A stretch of DNA of 11,929 nt. Source: an uncultured Plesiomonas sp. (GTDB taxonomy: Bacteria > Pseudomonadota > Gammaproteobacteria > Enterobacterales > CAMTGL01). The DNA is taken from positions 1 through 11,929 of the forward strand of contig CAMTGL010000040.1 in NCBI GenBank assembly GCA_947071955.1, read 5' to 3'. The position numbers were made by a program, and so were the translations under genes. Of the stretch, positions 1 through 6,793 are shown one piece after another. The notes under the pieces are model-generated. The model did not search any database. It worked only from the letters and a program-made list of their open reading frames with translations, and had not been told where the DNA came from. The stretch's first letter is position 1. Each line of letters starts with the position of its first letter.

Positions 1-683
1 AATATGTGTATAACAGACAGGTGCCATTGGTCAAGCGTATTGCCTGCCATCTGCTCGGGCGTTTGCCTGCCAGCGTATTGCTGGAGGATTTAGTGCAGGC
101 AGGCATGATTGGGCTGCTCGAAGCGTACCAAAATTATGATGCTAGCAAAGGTGCAAGCTTTGAAACTTACGCCGGTATTCGTATTCGCGGCGCAATGCTC
201 GATGAGATCCGACGTGGCGACTGGATCCCCCGTTCAGTGCATCGCAACAGCCGTAGCATTACCGAAGCGATTAGCCAGCTGGAAAAGCAGCTCGGGCGTA
301 ACCCGCGCGACAGTGAAGTGGCCGAGTATTTGCAGGTTTCAACCGATACCTATCACCAGATGCTACAGGATGTAAACGGTGGGCGGATTATCGGTTTTGA
401 TGATCTTGGCGTGCCTGAAGATATTGCTTTTGCACCGGAGGCGCGTCATCAAGATTTACCTTTTCAAGGCGTAGAAGAGAGCAATTTCCAGCAAGCATTG
501 GCTGATGCTATTCGCACACTGCCCGAGCGCGAAGCCCTGATTTTGTCGCTTTATTATGATGAAGAGCTGAATTTAAAAGAGATTGGCGCAGTACTGGGAG
601 TCAGTGAATCCCGGATCAGCCAGATCCTCAGCCAGACGATGCACCGTTTACGTGCCAAATTACAGGCATGGTCAGCGGTGTAA
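1..683 (+). CDS. fliA: RNA polymerase sigma factor FliA (sigma-28), 5' end missing
   Basis: This is the flagellar class sigma factor, which directs RNA polymerase to late flagellar, motor and chemotaxis promoters and is normally held by the anti-sigma factor FlgM. The reading frame is already open at base 3, and the first visible residues (YVYNRQVPLVKRIA) align with the interior of the N-terminal region of FliA. The true start therefore lies upstream of the window and about 10-20 residues are missing. The GTG at 6 is not a credible start. Region 2 (DLVQAGMIGLLEA, then YDASKGASFETYAGIRIRGA and the RRGDWIPRSV segment) lies at about 90-240. Region 3 follows (ISQLEKQLGRNPRDSEVAEYL). Region 4, with its helix-turn-helix (NLKEIGAVLGVSESRISQIL), lies at about 565-640. 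The gene is followed after 42 bp by cheY, as in polar flagellar clusters where flhF-flhG precede fliA. Identification is very secure; only the N-terminus is unknown. Confidence 0.96.
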   Translation, partial: YVYNRQVPLVKRIACHLLGRLPASVLLEDLVQAGMIGLLEAYQNYDASKGASFETYAGIRIRGAMLDEIRRGDWIPRSVHRNSRSITEAISQLEKQLGRNPRDSEVAEYLQVSTDTYHQMLQDVNGGRIIGFDDLGVPEDIAFAPEARHQDLPFQGVEESNFQQALADAIRTLPEREALILSLYYDEELNLKEIGAVLGVSESRISQILSQTMHRLRAKLQAWSAV

Positions 684-715
684 ACTCCACCCTATTTAGC
701 CAGTAAAACCTCACC

Positions 716-720
716 GGAGG
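716..720 (+). promoter_or_regulatory. Strong Shine-Dalgarno site that fixes the cheY TTG start
   Basis: A GGAGG sits 5 bp upstream of the TTG at 726. No ATG or GTG lies in a suitable place in this frame. The strong ribosome binding site is what supports TTG as the cheY start. Confidence 0.75.
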
Positions 721-725
721 CTCCT

Positions 726-1109
726 TTGGACAAAGAGATAAAAATCCTGATCGTTGACGACTTCTCCACGATGAGACGCATCATTAAAAACTTGTTGCGC
801 GATTTAGGATTCAACAACACACACGAAGCCGATGACGGTACATCAGCCTTACCGATGCTGCGTAGCGGCAGCTTTGATTTTGTGGTGACTGACTGGAACA
901 TGCCCGGTATGCAGGGGATTGACCTGTTAAAAGTGATCCGTGCCGATGAAAGCCTGCGGCATTTACCGGTGCTAATGGTGACGGCAGAAGCCAAGCGTGA
1001 GCAGATCATTGAAGCGGCACAAGCAGGTGTAAACGGTTATATCGTCAAACCGTTTACCGCCGCAACACTGAAAGAGAAACTCGACAAAATTTTTGTACGG
1101 ATGCAGTAA
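726..1109 (+). CDS. cheY: Chemotaxis response regulator CheY
   Basis: CheY is the single-domain response regulator that receives phosphate from CheA and, when phosphorylated, binds the flagellar switch (FliM) to change motor rotation. The 127-residue product is one receiver domain with nothing added. The acidic pair is D11/D12, the phospho-acceptor is D56 (in VVTDWNMPG), the switch threonine is T86, the aromatic switch residue is Y105, and the invariant lysine is K108 followed by proline. These match D12/D13, D57, T87, Y106 and K109 of E. coli CheY with an offset of one. Translation is assigned to a TTG codon because of the strong GGAGG just upstream and the expected N-terminus (DKEIKILIVDDFSTMRR). 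It sits 42 bp after fliA and 44 bp before cheZ, its phosphatase, probably in one transcript. Confidence 0.97.
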   Translation: MDKEIKILIVDDFSTMRRIIKNLLRDLGFNNTHEADDGTSALPMLRSGSFDFVVTDWNMPGMQGIDLLKVIRADESLRHLPVLMVTAEAKREQIIEAAQAGVNGYIVKPFTAATLKEKLDKIFVRMQ

Positions 1110-1153
1110 CGCTGCGGATGCACAGTGACAGCGTCATAAAACGGAAGAGATAG

Positions 1154-1873
1154 ATGATCACCCTTGAACAAGCCCGAGAGTTGGTGAGTTTACTTGAAGC
1201 CGGCCAACAAGATGAGGCTAACCAGATTATCACTACACTGGCGGCCAATAACTATAACACCTTGTTTAACGAAATCGGAAAAGTGACCCGTGTGCTGCAC
1301 AGTGGCCTGTCTGAATTTAAACTTGATCCGCGTTTAAATCAGCTGACTCAGCAAGAGTTGCCCGATGCACAAGGCCGCCTGAATTATGTGGTCAGCATGA
1401 CAGAGAACGCCGCCAACCGCACCATGGATGCCGTTGATGCTGCGTTTCCAATTGCCGATGGTCTGGCACAACAAATTGAAGCGATTTTACCGGTTTGGCA
1501 GAAACTGTTTAACCGTGAAATGGAGCTGGGCGAGTTTAAAACACTCTGTATCGAACTTGATACCTTCCTAAAACTGACCCAGCAACAGAGCGATCAGCTG
1601 CGCACGCAACTGACCGAGATCCTAATGTCGCAAGATTTTCAAGACCTGACCGGTCAGATTATCCGCCGCGTGACAGGGCTGGTAGGTGAAGTTGAACAAC
1701 ATCTAATCACCATCATGAAATCGTTTGGTATGCCGGAAAACGAGCAACATGAAGAGATCACCCGTGAACAAGCGATCAGTGCTGAAGGGCCGATTCATGA
1801 TCGTGAAAAGCGCAGTGATGTGGTGCAAAACCAAGATGATGTTGACGATCTGCTCTCTAGCTTAGGATTTTAA
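1154..1873 (+). CDS. cheZ: Protein phosphatase CheZ
   Basis: CheZ removes the phosphate from CheY-P and so ends the motor signal. The 239-residue protein is mostly helical, as expected for the long four-helix-bundle dimer. The catalytic segment DFQDLTGQII is at residues 161-170. D164 and Q168 correspond to D143 and Q147 of E. coli CheZ, where the glutamine positions the attacking water. A flexible acidic stretch (about 196-226) leads to the C-terminal CheY-binding tail DDVDDLLSSLGF at 228-239, which is nearly identical to the E. coli tail. The ATG at 1154 has a GGAAG-type ribosome binding site at 1143-1147. At 239 residues it is longer than the E. coli protein (214), which is usual for polar flagellates. 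The gene lies between cheY and cheA. Confidence 0.96.
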   Translation: MITLEQARELVSLLEAGQQDEANQIITTLAANNYNTLFNEIGKVTRVLHSGLSEFKLDPRLNQLTQQELPDAQGRLNYVVSMTENAANRTMDAVDAAFPIADGLAQQIEAILPVWQKLFNREMELGEFKTLCIELDTFLKLTQQQSDQLRTQLTEILMSQDFQDLTGQIIRRVTGLVGEVEQHLITIMKSFGMPENEQHEEITREQAISAEGPIHDREKRSDVVQNQDDVDDLLSSLGF

Positions 1874-1916
1874 CTGCCAAGCCGCCCCGCGTCTGCACCA
1901 TGTTCAGGAGTACGTG

Positions 1917-4202
1917 ATGAGTTTTGAATTAGATGAAGAGATCCTGCACGATTTTCTGATTGAAGCCGGTGAAATTATTGAACGGTTATCAGAGCAATTG
2001 GTTGAGCTAGAGCAACAACCCAATGATAAAGAGCTGCTCAATGCTATTTTTCGCGGATTTCATACCGTTAAAGGTGGCGCAGGTTTTCTTTCATTAACCG
2101 CATTGGTTGATACCTGTCACGGCGCAGAAAATGTGTTCGACGTGCTGCGTAACGGCAAGCGCAGTATTGATTCCAACCTGATGGATGTGATTTTACTGGC
2201 GCTTGATACTGTGGTTGCCCAGTTTCAGCAAATTCAGCAAGGTGATGAGCCTGAACCTGCTGCCCCGGCATTGCTGCATGAGCTGCATCAGTTGTGTGAT
2301 CCCGAAACGGTCACTGAGTGTGCTAATACCCCAGTTGATACGCTGTTGGCTACTCGTGTTGATATCAGTCTGCCGCCGGTCATCACTGCACCGAGCTTAT
2401 CACCCGCGAACTCATCCATCCCAAATACACCTAGTGAGAGTGCAGTGTGCTTGCTGGCTGACCGTCAGTTTGGGTTGGATGATATCTCTGATGATGAGTT
2501 TGAAAGCCTGCTTGATGCATTACACGGTGTCGGGCAATCACCTACACCTGATGCATTTGGCAATCAGGTGCCGAGCTCTGCCGGATCTGGTCTAATACCT
2601 GTCAGCAAAAATGCTGTTGTAACCCCCGTCGCGCCTGTATTCCAGCCAGAAGCGACATCAACAGACAGCGCTAACGGTTCAGAGGGCGAAGGCATTTCCG
2701 ATGATGAATTTGAACGTCTGCTCGATGATCTGCACGGTGTCGGGCAGGCTCCAAACAGCCAGCCACACTCAGTGGGTTCGGGCAGAACAACGGCGGAAAC
2801 AGAGAGCACTACATCAACCGACGCTATTTCTGATGATGAATTTGAGCGTCTGCTTGATGACTTGCACGGGGTAGGAAAAGGGCCGGTGCTGGGCACTGTG
2901 ATTGTGCCGCCGGTAGAACCTGTTCATCTTGCCGAAGCTCATTCTGCCTCGTCTGTTGTAACTTCTACAGTCATGGCCGTGCAACCTTCTGCTAATAGTG
3001 CGGGCTCTCCTCAGGCCGCTAAAAATACCGTCGCTGCTGAAACCACACTGCGGGTAGACACCAAAACACTCGATGAAATCATGAATATGGTGGGTGAACT
3101 GGTGCTGGTGCGCAATCGTCTGGTGAGCTTAGGGCTGAATAGCGAAGATGAAGAGATGGCAAAGGCCTGCGCCAACCTCGATGTGGTTACGGCTGACCTG
3201 CAAGGCGCGGTGATGAAAACTCGCATGCAGCCAATTCGCAAAGTCTTTGGCCGCTTCCCACGCGTGGTGCGCGATCTGGCGCGTAGCCTGAAAAAAGAGG
3301 TACAGCTTGAACTGAGCGGTGAAGATACCGATTTGGATAAAAATCTGGTTGAGGCACTGGCAGATCCGCTTGTCCATCTGGTACGCAACGCTGTCGATCA
3401 CGGCATAGAAATGCCTGACGTTCGCCAGCAGGCCGGTAAGCCGGCACAAGGTTCGGTGCGCTTATCCGCCTCACAAGAGGGGGATCATATCCTGCTGATT
3501 ATCGAAGATGATGGCGCGGGAATGGATGCCAATAAACTGCGCAGTATCGCAGTAAATCGCGGCATGATGGATGAAGAAACTGCAGCACGGCTGAGTGATA
3601 ACGAAGCTTACGCGCTGATTTTTGCCCCTGGTTTCTCCACGAAAAAAGAGATCTCTGATATTTCAGGGCGCGGTGTGGGAATGGATGTGGTGAAAACCAG
3701 TATCACCAAACTCAACGGTGCAATCCATATTGACTCCGAACAAGGGCGTGGTACACGCTTAGAGATCAAAGTACCGCTGACGTTGGCTATTTTGCCGACT
3801 CTGATGGTCGGGGTTGCCGCACAAACATTTGCTCTGCCGCTGGCCTGTGTGAATGAGATTTTCCACCTTGATCTGCGCCGTACCAATAAAGTTGACGGTC
3901 AACTGACCACTATCGTGCGCAATAAAGCCATTCCACTGTTTTATCTGCAAGACTGGCTGGCAAAAACGCACGGTAGCGAACCAAGACCGCAATTTGGCCA
4001 TGTGGTAATTGTTCAGATAGCGCATCAACGAATCGGCTTTGTGGTTGATACCCTGATTGGTCAGGAAGAAGTGGTGATCAAAGCGCTCGACAAACTGCTG
4101 CAAGGTACGCCAGGAATGGCGGGTGCTACTATCACCAGTGATGGCGGTATTGCCTTGATCCTCGATGTTCCCGGTCTGCTGAAACACTACACCGGCCGAT
4201 AA
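1917..4202 (+). CDS. cheA: Chemotaxis sensor histidine kinase CheA with repeat-bearing P2-replacement linker
   Basis: CheA is the cytoplasmic kinase of the chemoreceptor array. It phosphorylates itself on the P1 histidine and passes the phosphate to CheY and CheB. The product has 761 residues from the ATG at 1917, which is 6 bp after AGGAG; a GTG one codon earlier is too close to that site. P1 (HPt) spans about 1-105 with phospho-acceptor H49 (RGFHTVKGGAGF). Residues about 106-375 are low-complexity, rich in Pro, Ala, Ser and Thr, and show no recognisable P2 CheY/CheB-binding domain. Instead they contain three copies of ISDDEFE(S/R)LLD(A/D)LHGVG starting at residues 190, 260 and 304. P3 dimerisation follows at about 376-437. 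The P4 ATPase at about 438-625 has the N box (N491, D494, H495), G1 (DDGAGMD, 531-537) and G2 (GRGVGMD, 584-590). P5, the CheW-like domain, occupies about 626-761. The linker resembles the localisation (LID) region of Vibrio CheA, which binds ParP. Confidence 0.97.
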   Translation: MSFELDEEILHDFLIEAGEIIERLSEQLVELEQQPNDKELLNAIFRGFHTVKGGAGFLSLTALVDTCHGAENVFDVLRNGKRSIDSNLMDVILLALDTVVAQFQQIQQGDEPEPAAPALLHELHQLCDPETVTECANTPVDTLLATRVDISLPPVITAPSLSPANSSIPNTPSESAVCLLADRQFGLDDISDDEFESLLDALHGVGQSPTPDAFGNQVPSSAGSGLIPVSKNAVVTPVAPVFQPEATSTDSANGSEGEGISDDEFERLLDDLHGVGQAPNSQPHSVGSGRTTAETESTTSTDAISDDEFERLLDDLHGVGKGPVLGTVIVPPVEPVHLAEAHSASSVVTSTVMAVQPSANSAGSPQAAKNTVAAETTLRVDTKTLDEIMNMVGELVLVRNRLVSLGLNSEDEEMAKACANLDVVTADLQGAVMKTRMQPIRKVFGRFPRVVRDLARSLKKEVQLELSGEDTDLDKNLVEALADPLVHLVRNAVDHGIEMPDVRQQAGKPAQGSVRLSASQEGDHILLIIEDDGAGMDANKLRSIAVNRGMMDEETAARLSDNEAYALIFAPGFSTKKEISDISGRGVGMDVVKTSITKLNGAIHIDSEQGRGTRLEIKVPLTLAILPTLMVGVAAQTFALPLACVNEIFHLDLRRTNKVDGQLTTIVRNKAIPLFYLQDWLAKTHGSEPRPQFGHVVIVQIAHQRIGFVVDTLIGQEEVVIKALDKLLQGTPGMAGATITSDGGIALILDVPGLLKHYTGR
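2484..2885 (+). repeat. Three coding repeats of an acidic ISDDEFE-LLD-LHGVG motif in the CheA linker
   Basis: Three 20-codon units occur at 2484-2543, 2694-2753 and 2826-2885. They encode ISDDEFESLLDALHGVG, ISDDEFERLLDDLHGVG and ISDDEFERLLDDLHGVG, each followed by a short tail ending in proline (QSP, QAP, KGP). The second and third are identical over 17 residues although their codons differ at several positions, which points to selection on the protein rather than recent DNA duplication. The spacers between units (50 and 24 residues) are unrelated Pro/Ser/Thr-rich sequence. The predicted form is a short amphipathic helix (EFE-LLD-L) in a disordered tether, which suggests a repeated binding peptide. 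Confidence 0.9.
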
Positions 4203-4296
4203 CCATGATGGCGGCTGCAGCTCAAACTGATACCGCCAATAAACATAAAAGATGCCGGCAAGGTTGCCCGACAGAAAAAGAATAAGTAGAGGGATA

Positions 4297-5493
4297 ATGA
4301 GTATCAAAGTGTTGGTGGTGGATGATTCGGTATTTTTTCGCCGGCGGGTAAGTGAGATCCTCAACAGTCATCCGCGAATAGAGGTGATTGATACCGCAAG
4401 CAATGGCCGTGATGCGTTGGAGAAAGTTCAGCAATTGAAGCCTGACGTTATCACCATGGATATCGAAATGCCGGTGATGAACGGCATTGATGCTGCGCGC
4501 GCCATCATGCGTGTTAGCCCGACCCCGATATTGATGTTCTCTTCGCTGACCCATGAAGGGGCAAAAGCCACACTTGATGCACTTGATGCTGGTGCGGCTG
4601 ACTTTTTGCCGAAAAAATTTGAGGATATTGCCCGTGATCGGGAAGAGGCCGTCGTGGTGCTGCAACAGCGGGTGATTTCGATTGCCCGCCGCCGGCATTT
4701 GCCTACACAACGTACGGTGACTTCGGCGACAGTATCAGCCGCTTCGGCAGTTACTCCGGCGCGTGCTTCATTTGGCGCTGGGCAGAAGTCTTCTGTAGGA
4801 TCTATAGGGGGGGCATCATCACCGGCCGGGCAGGTTGCTCACAGCAATATAGCGCGAACAACATTATCTGCACCACATTCGCCCCGCAGTAACGCTCACC
4901 TGCGTCGCAGCGGCAAAAATTACCAATTGCTAGCCATTGGCACATCAACCGGCGGGCCGGTGGCATTGCAAAATTTACTGACACAGTTTCCAGCTAACTT
5001 TGCACAGCCTATTTTACTGATTCAGCATATGCCTGCCACCTTTACTGCCGCCTTTGCTGCCCGCTTAAATAACCTGTGTAAAATCAGCGTAAAAGAGGCC
5101 GCTGATGGTGATCTGTTACAAGCTGGCGTAGCTTATTTAGCGCCCGGCGGTAAGCAGATGGTGCTAGATGGCCGCCCAGGGTCTATGCGTATTCGCATTC
5201 TTGAAGGTGGCGATCGCATGAATTACAAACCTTGCGTGGATATCACTTTTGCATCTTGTGCACGCCAATATAAAGACAAAGTATTAGCCGTGGTGCTGAC
5301 CGGCATGGGCGCTGATGGGCGCGATGGCGCAATATTGCTGCACGCACAAGGCGCAACCATCTGGGCACAAGATGAAGAGAGTTGCGTGGTATACGGCATG
5401 CCGCAAGCGATAGTGAAAGCGGGTATTGCCAGTGAAATTTTGCCGCTGAGTAAAATTGGCCAGCATATTTTAACGGAAATGGGTGTGATTTAG
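4297..5493 (+). CDS. cheB: Chemotaxis protein-glutamate methylesterase/deamidase CheB
   Basis: CheB removes methyl groups from receptor glutamates and deamidates receptor glutamines, providing adaptation; it is activated by phosphate from CheA. The ATG at 4297 follows AGAGGG and gives the family N-terminus MSIKVLVVDD. An in-frame ATG at 4252 would add 15 non-conserved residues and was not chosen. The 398-residue protein has a receiver domain (1 to about 125: D9/D10, phospho-acceptor D55, S83, K106). A long Ala/Ser/Thr/Arg-rich linker follows (about 130-208), then the methylesterase domain (about 209-398). The catalytic triad is visible as S217 in GTSTGG, H244 in LIQHMPA and D340 in GMGADGRDG. 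E. coli CheB has 349 residues, and the extra length lies almost wholly in the linker. A run of seven G bases lies in the linker coding sequence at 4807-4813. In Vibrio-type clusters parC and parP would follow; here 142 bp of non-coding DNA leads to cheW. Confidence 0.97.
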   Translation: MSIKVLVVDDSVFFRRRVSEILNSHPRIEVIDTASNGRDALEKVQQLKPDVITMDIEMPVMNGIDAARAIMRVSPTPILMFSSLTHEGAKATLDALDAGAADFLPKKFEDIARDREEAVVVLQQRVISIARRRHLPTQRTVTSATVSAASAVTPARASFGAGQKSSVGSIGGASSPAGQVAHSNIARTTLSAPHSPRSNAHLRRSGKNYQLLAIGTSTGGPVALQNLLTQFPANFAQPILLIQHMPATFTAAFAARLNNLCKISVKEAADGDLLQAGVAYLAPGGKQMVLDGRPGSMRIRILEGGDRMNYKPCVDITFASCARQYKDKVLAVVLTGMGADGRDGAILLHAQGATIWAQDEESCVVYGMPQAIVKAGIASEILPLSKIGQHILTEMGVI

Positions 5494-5635
5494 CCGGCTT
5501 GTCACTGTTGAGTCTCTTTTTTAACAGAAACAGTGCATTTAAGGGATTCGTATACCCTGCGTTATGACTCAGGGCACTGATTTTTCTCGTATCCCAAAAT
5601 AAAAAACAGTAAGAAAACAGGTTAAGGAACCGAAC
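5494..5635 (+). other. 142-bp non-coding gap between cheB and cheW with nested inverted repeats
   Basis: No reading frame worth calling is present. An outer inverted repeat CAGTGC (5531-5536) / GCACTG (5574-5579) encloses an inner one, CCCTG (5555-5559) / CAGGG (5570-5574), followed by ATTTTT at 5580-5585. This could be a weak terminator or an RNA processing structure, but the stems are only 5-6 bp. I saw no convincing sigma-70 or sigma-28 promoter. The AAGGA at 5624-5628 is the ribosome binding site of cheW. In related polar-flagellate clusters this position holds parC and parP. Confidence 0.45.
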
Positions 5636-6124
5636 ATGAGCCACATCAAAACGATGGAATCAGGCAGTCAGCGCGATCAGGTGTTGCAGTGGGTGACCTT
5701 CAAGTTGGGGGATGAAACCTTCGGCGTGAATGTAATGCAGGTGCGGGAAGTGCTGCGTTACAGCGAAATTGCCCCCGTACCGGGAGCCCCAGCCTATGTG
5801 TTGGGTATTATTAACCTGCGCGGTAATGTGGTGACTGTCATTGATACCCGTGCCCGTTTTGGTTTATATCCAAATGCGATTACCGACAATACCCGTATTG
5901 TGATCATTGAAACAGAACAGCAGGTGATCGGTATTCTGGTCGATAGCGTGGCAGAAGTGGTCTATCTGCGTACCTCTGAGATTGATAAAACACCCAGTGT
6001 TGGTACTGATGAGAGCTCGCGTTTTATTCAAGGGGTATCGAACCGTGAAGGTGAGCTGCTGATTTTGGTCGATTTAAATAAACTGCTGACCCACGATGAG
6101 TGGGATGAGCTGAGCGGCTTGTAA
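5636..6124 (+). CDS. cheW: Chemotaxis coupling protein CheW
   Basis: CheW is the adaptor that links methyl-accepting chemoreceptors to the P5 domain of CheA and completes the array baseplate. The 162-residue product is a single CheW domain: the start of the fold is at about 14-40 (VLQWVTFKLGDETFGVNVMQVREVL), followed by the conserved GIINLRGNVVTVIDTR segment at 57-72. R62 in that segment matches the functionally important R62 of E. coli CheW. The ATG at 5636 has AAGGA 7 bp upstream. The stop TAA shares its last base with the ATG of the next gene (TAATG), which suggests coupled translation with fipA. The short tail HDEWDELSGL is typical of the Vibrio/Aeromonas-like form. Confidence 0.97.
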   Translation: MSHIKTMESGSQRDQVLQWVTFKLGDETFGVNVMQVREVLRYSEIAPVPGAPAYVLGIINLRGNVVTVIDTRARFGLYPNAITDNTRIVIIETEQQVIGILVDSVAEVVYLRTSEIDKTPSVGTDESSRFIQGVSNREGELLILVDLNKLLTHDEWDELSGL

Positions 6125-6549
6125 TGACTATCGTGATCATGTCGTTGCTAGGCGTACAGGGCGTTATTCTACTGGGTTTACTGTGGGGATTCTGGCGTTT
6201 GCGTCAGCAACACCAGCTGGCGTTACGGCGTGTTGAGGCCAGTGAAGTGCTGCTAAAAGCCGCCAGACGACAATTTGAAACGGTGGATAAAAACCTTGAA
6301 GAGCTGCGCGGTGGCTTTATTGGTTTAGGCAATGAACTGCATCAGGTAACGGATAAACAAGAGCGTTTCACGCAAAAGTTGACCGAAGTTACCTATATTG
6401 ATCCGGAACAACGCCTGTACAGCCGTGCTACTAAGTTGGCTGAAATGGGTGCGGGGCTAGATGAGCTGATGAGCGAGTGCGAACTACCAAAAGCTGAGGC
6501 GGAGCTGTTGCTGAATCTGCACCGTCAGATCAAAGAGCGCCGCGGATAG
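6124..6549 (+). CDS. fipA: DUF2802 membrane protein, probable FlhF-interacting polar determinant FipA
   Basis: The 141-residue product has one N-terminal membrane segment (about residues 5-24, VIMSLLGVQGVILLGLLWGF), then a charged, probably coiled-coil cytoplasmic stretch (about 26-90). The conserved C-terminal DUF2802 region follows (about 100-138, including KLAEMGAGLDELMSECELPKAEAELLLNLH). Position directly after cheW in a fliA-che cluster is the usual place for this family. From established work, the DUF2802 protein FipA of Vibrio parahaemolyticus, Pseudomonas putida and Shewanella putrefaciens binds FlhF and helps recruit it to the cell pole for polar flagellum assembly. I assign that role by family and position. 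The start overlaps the cheW stop by one base, so translation is probably coupled. The membrane segment and family are clear; the exact role in this organism is inference. Confidence 0.88.
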   Translation: MTIVIMSLLGVQGVILLGLLWGFWRLRQQHQLALRRVEASEVLLKAARRQFETVDKNLEELRGGFIGLGNELHQVTDKQERFTQKLTEVTYIDPEQRLYSRATKLAEMGAGLDELMSECELPKAEAELLLNLHRQIKERRG

Positions 6550-6577
6550 GCTTAAAAGTAGCAGGATTTATGGCTAC

Positions 6578-6608
6578 AGATGATCCTGCTTGCGCTGGAT
6601 CATCTTTC
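6578..6608 (+). terminator. Candidate intrinsic terminator of the che operon
   Basis: A perfect 9-bp inverted repeat AGATGATCC (6578-6586) / GGATCATCT (6597-6605) with a 10-base loop begins 28 bp after the fipA stop and is followed by TTTCC. The stem is good but the U tract is short, so termination may be partial. An alternative stem, AGCAGGAT (6560-6567) / ATCCTGCT (6583-6590), shares bases with it and cannot form at the same time. Confidence 0.5.
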
Positions 6609-6699
6609 CGCACATTTTCACCCGAAAAGGGGGAAAAGCGCATCATTTGCGCTTGAATTCAGGCCCTGTTCACGTAAGAATTCACGCTAACTTGCTGAA

Positions 6700-6718
6700 G
6701 TTATTGATTTTTAATAAC
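6700..6718 (+). promoter_or_regulatory. Inverted repeat upstream of ccmA, possible operator
   Basis: GTTATT and AATAAC form a perfect 6-bp inverted repeat with a 7-base spacer, 118 bp before the ccmA start. The overlapping TTGATTTTTAATAA has one good FNR half site (TTGAT) but a poor second half (AATAA against ATCAA). FNR control of ccm genes is known in E. coli; here the site is only suggestive. Confidence 0.25.
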
Positions 6719-6793
6719 CAGAAAGAGTTATTGTATTGAGTATCCAAATGCAATAATAGCAGGTGTTGAAATAACCGATTTTGCTACTGATTG

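Noticed and set aside
6..8. GTG as the start codon of fliA
   Set aside because: The conserved FliA sequence is already under way at this point and the frame is open to the window edge, so the gene is cut by the window rather than starting here.
681..725. Possible readthrough fusion of FliA and CheY, since both share a frame with no other stop between them
   Set aside because: cheY has a strong ribosome binding site of its own, no recoding signal surrounds the TAA, and a 42-bp open spacer is expected by chance.
1914..1916. GTG one codon before the cheA ATG as the start
   Set aside because: It is only 3 bp from AGGAG, while the ATG at 1917 has 6 bp spacing and gives the family N-terminus MSFELDE.
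4252..4296. Upstream in-frame ATG for cheB
   Set aside because: The added 15 residues are not receiver-like, and the ATG at 4297 has its own AGAGGG and the normal MSIKVLVVDD start.
4203..4296. TGGCGG (4209-4214) / CCGCCA (4233-4238) inverted repeat between cheA and cheB
   Set aside because: The stem is only 6 bp with an 18-base loop and no T run follows, so it does not stand out from chance.
3759..4364. Minus-strand open frame of about 201 codons opposite the end of cheA and the start of cheB
   Set aside because: It is mostly a shadow of cheA and has no recognisable domain.
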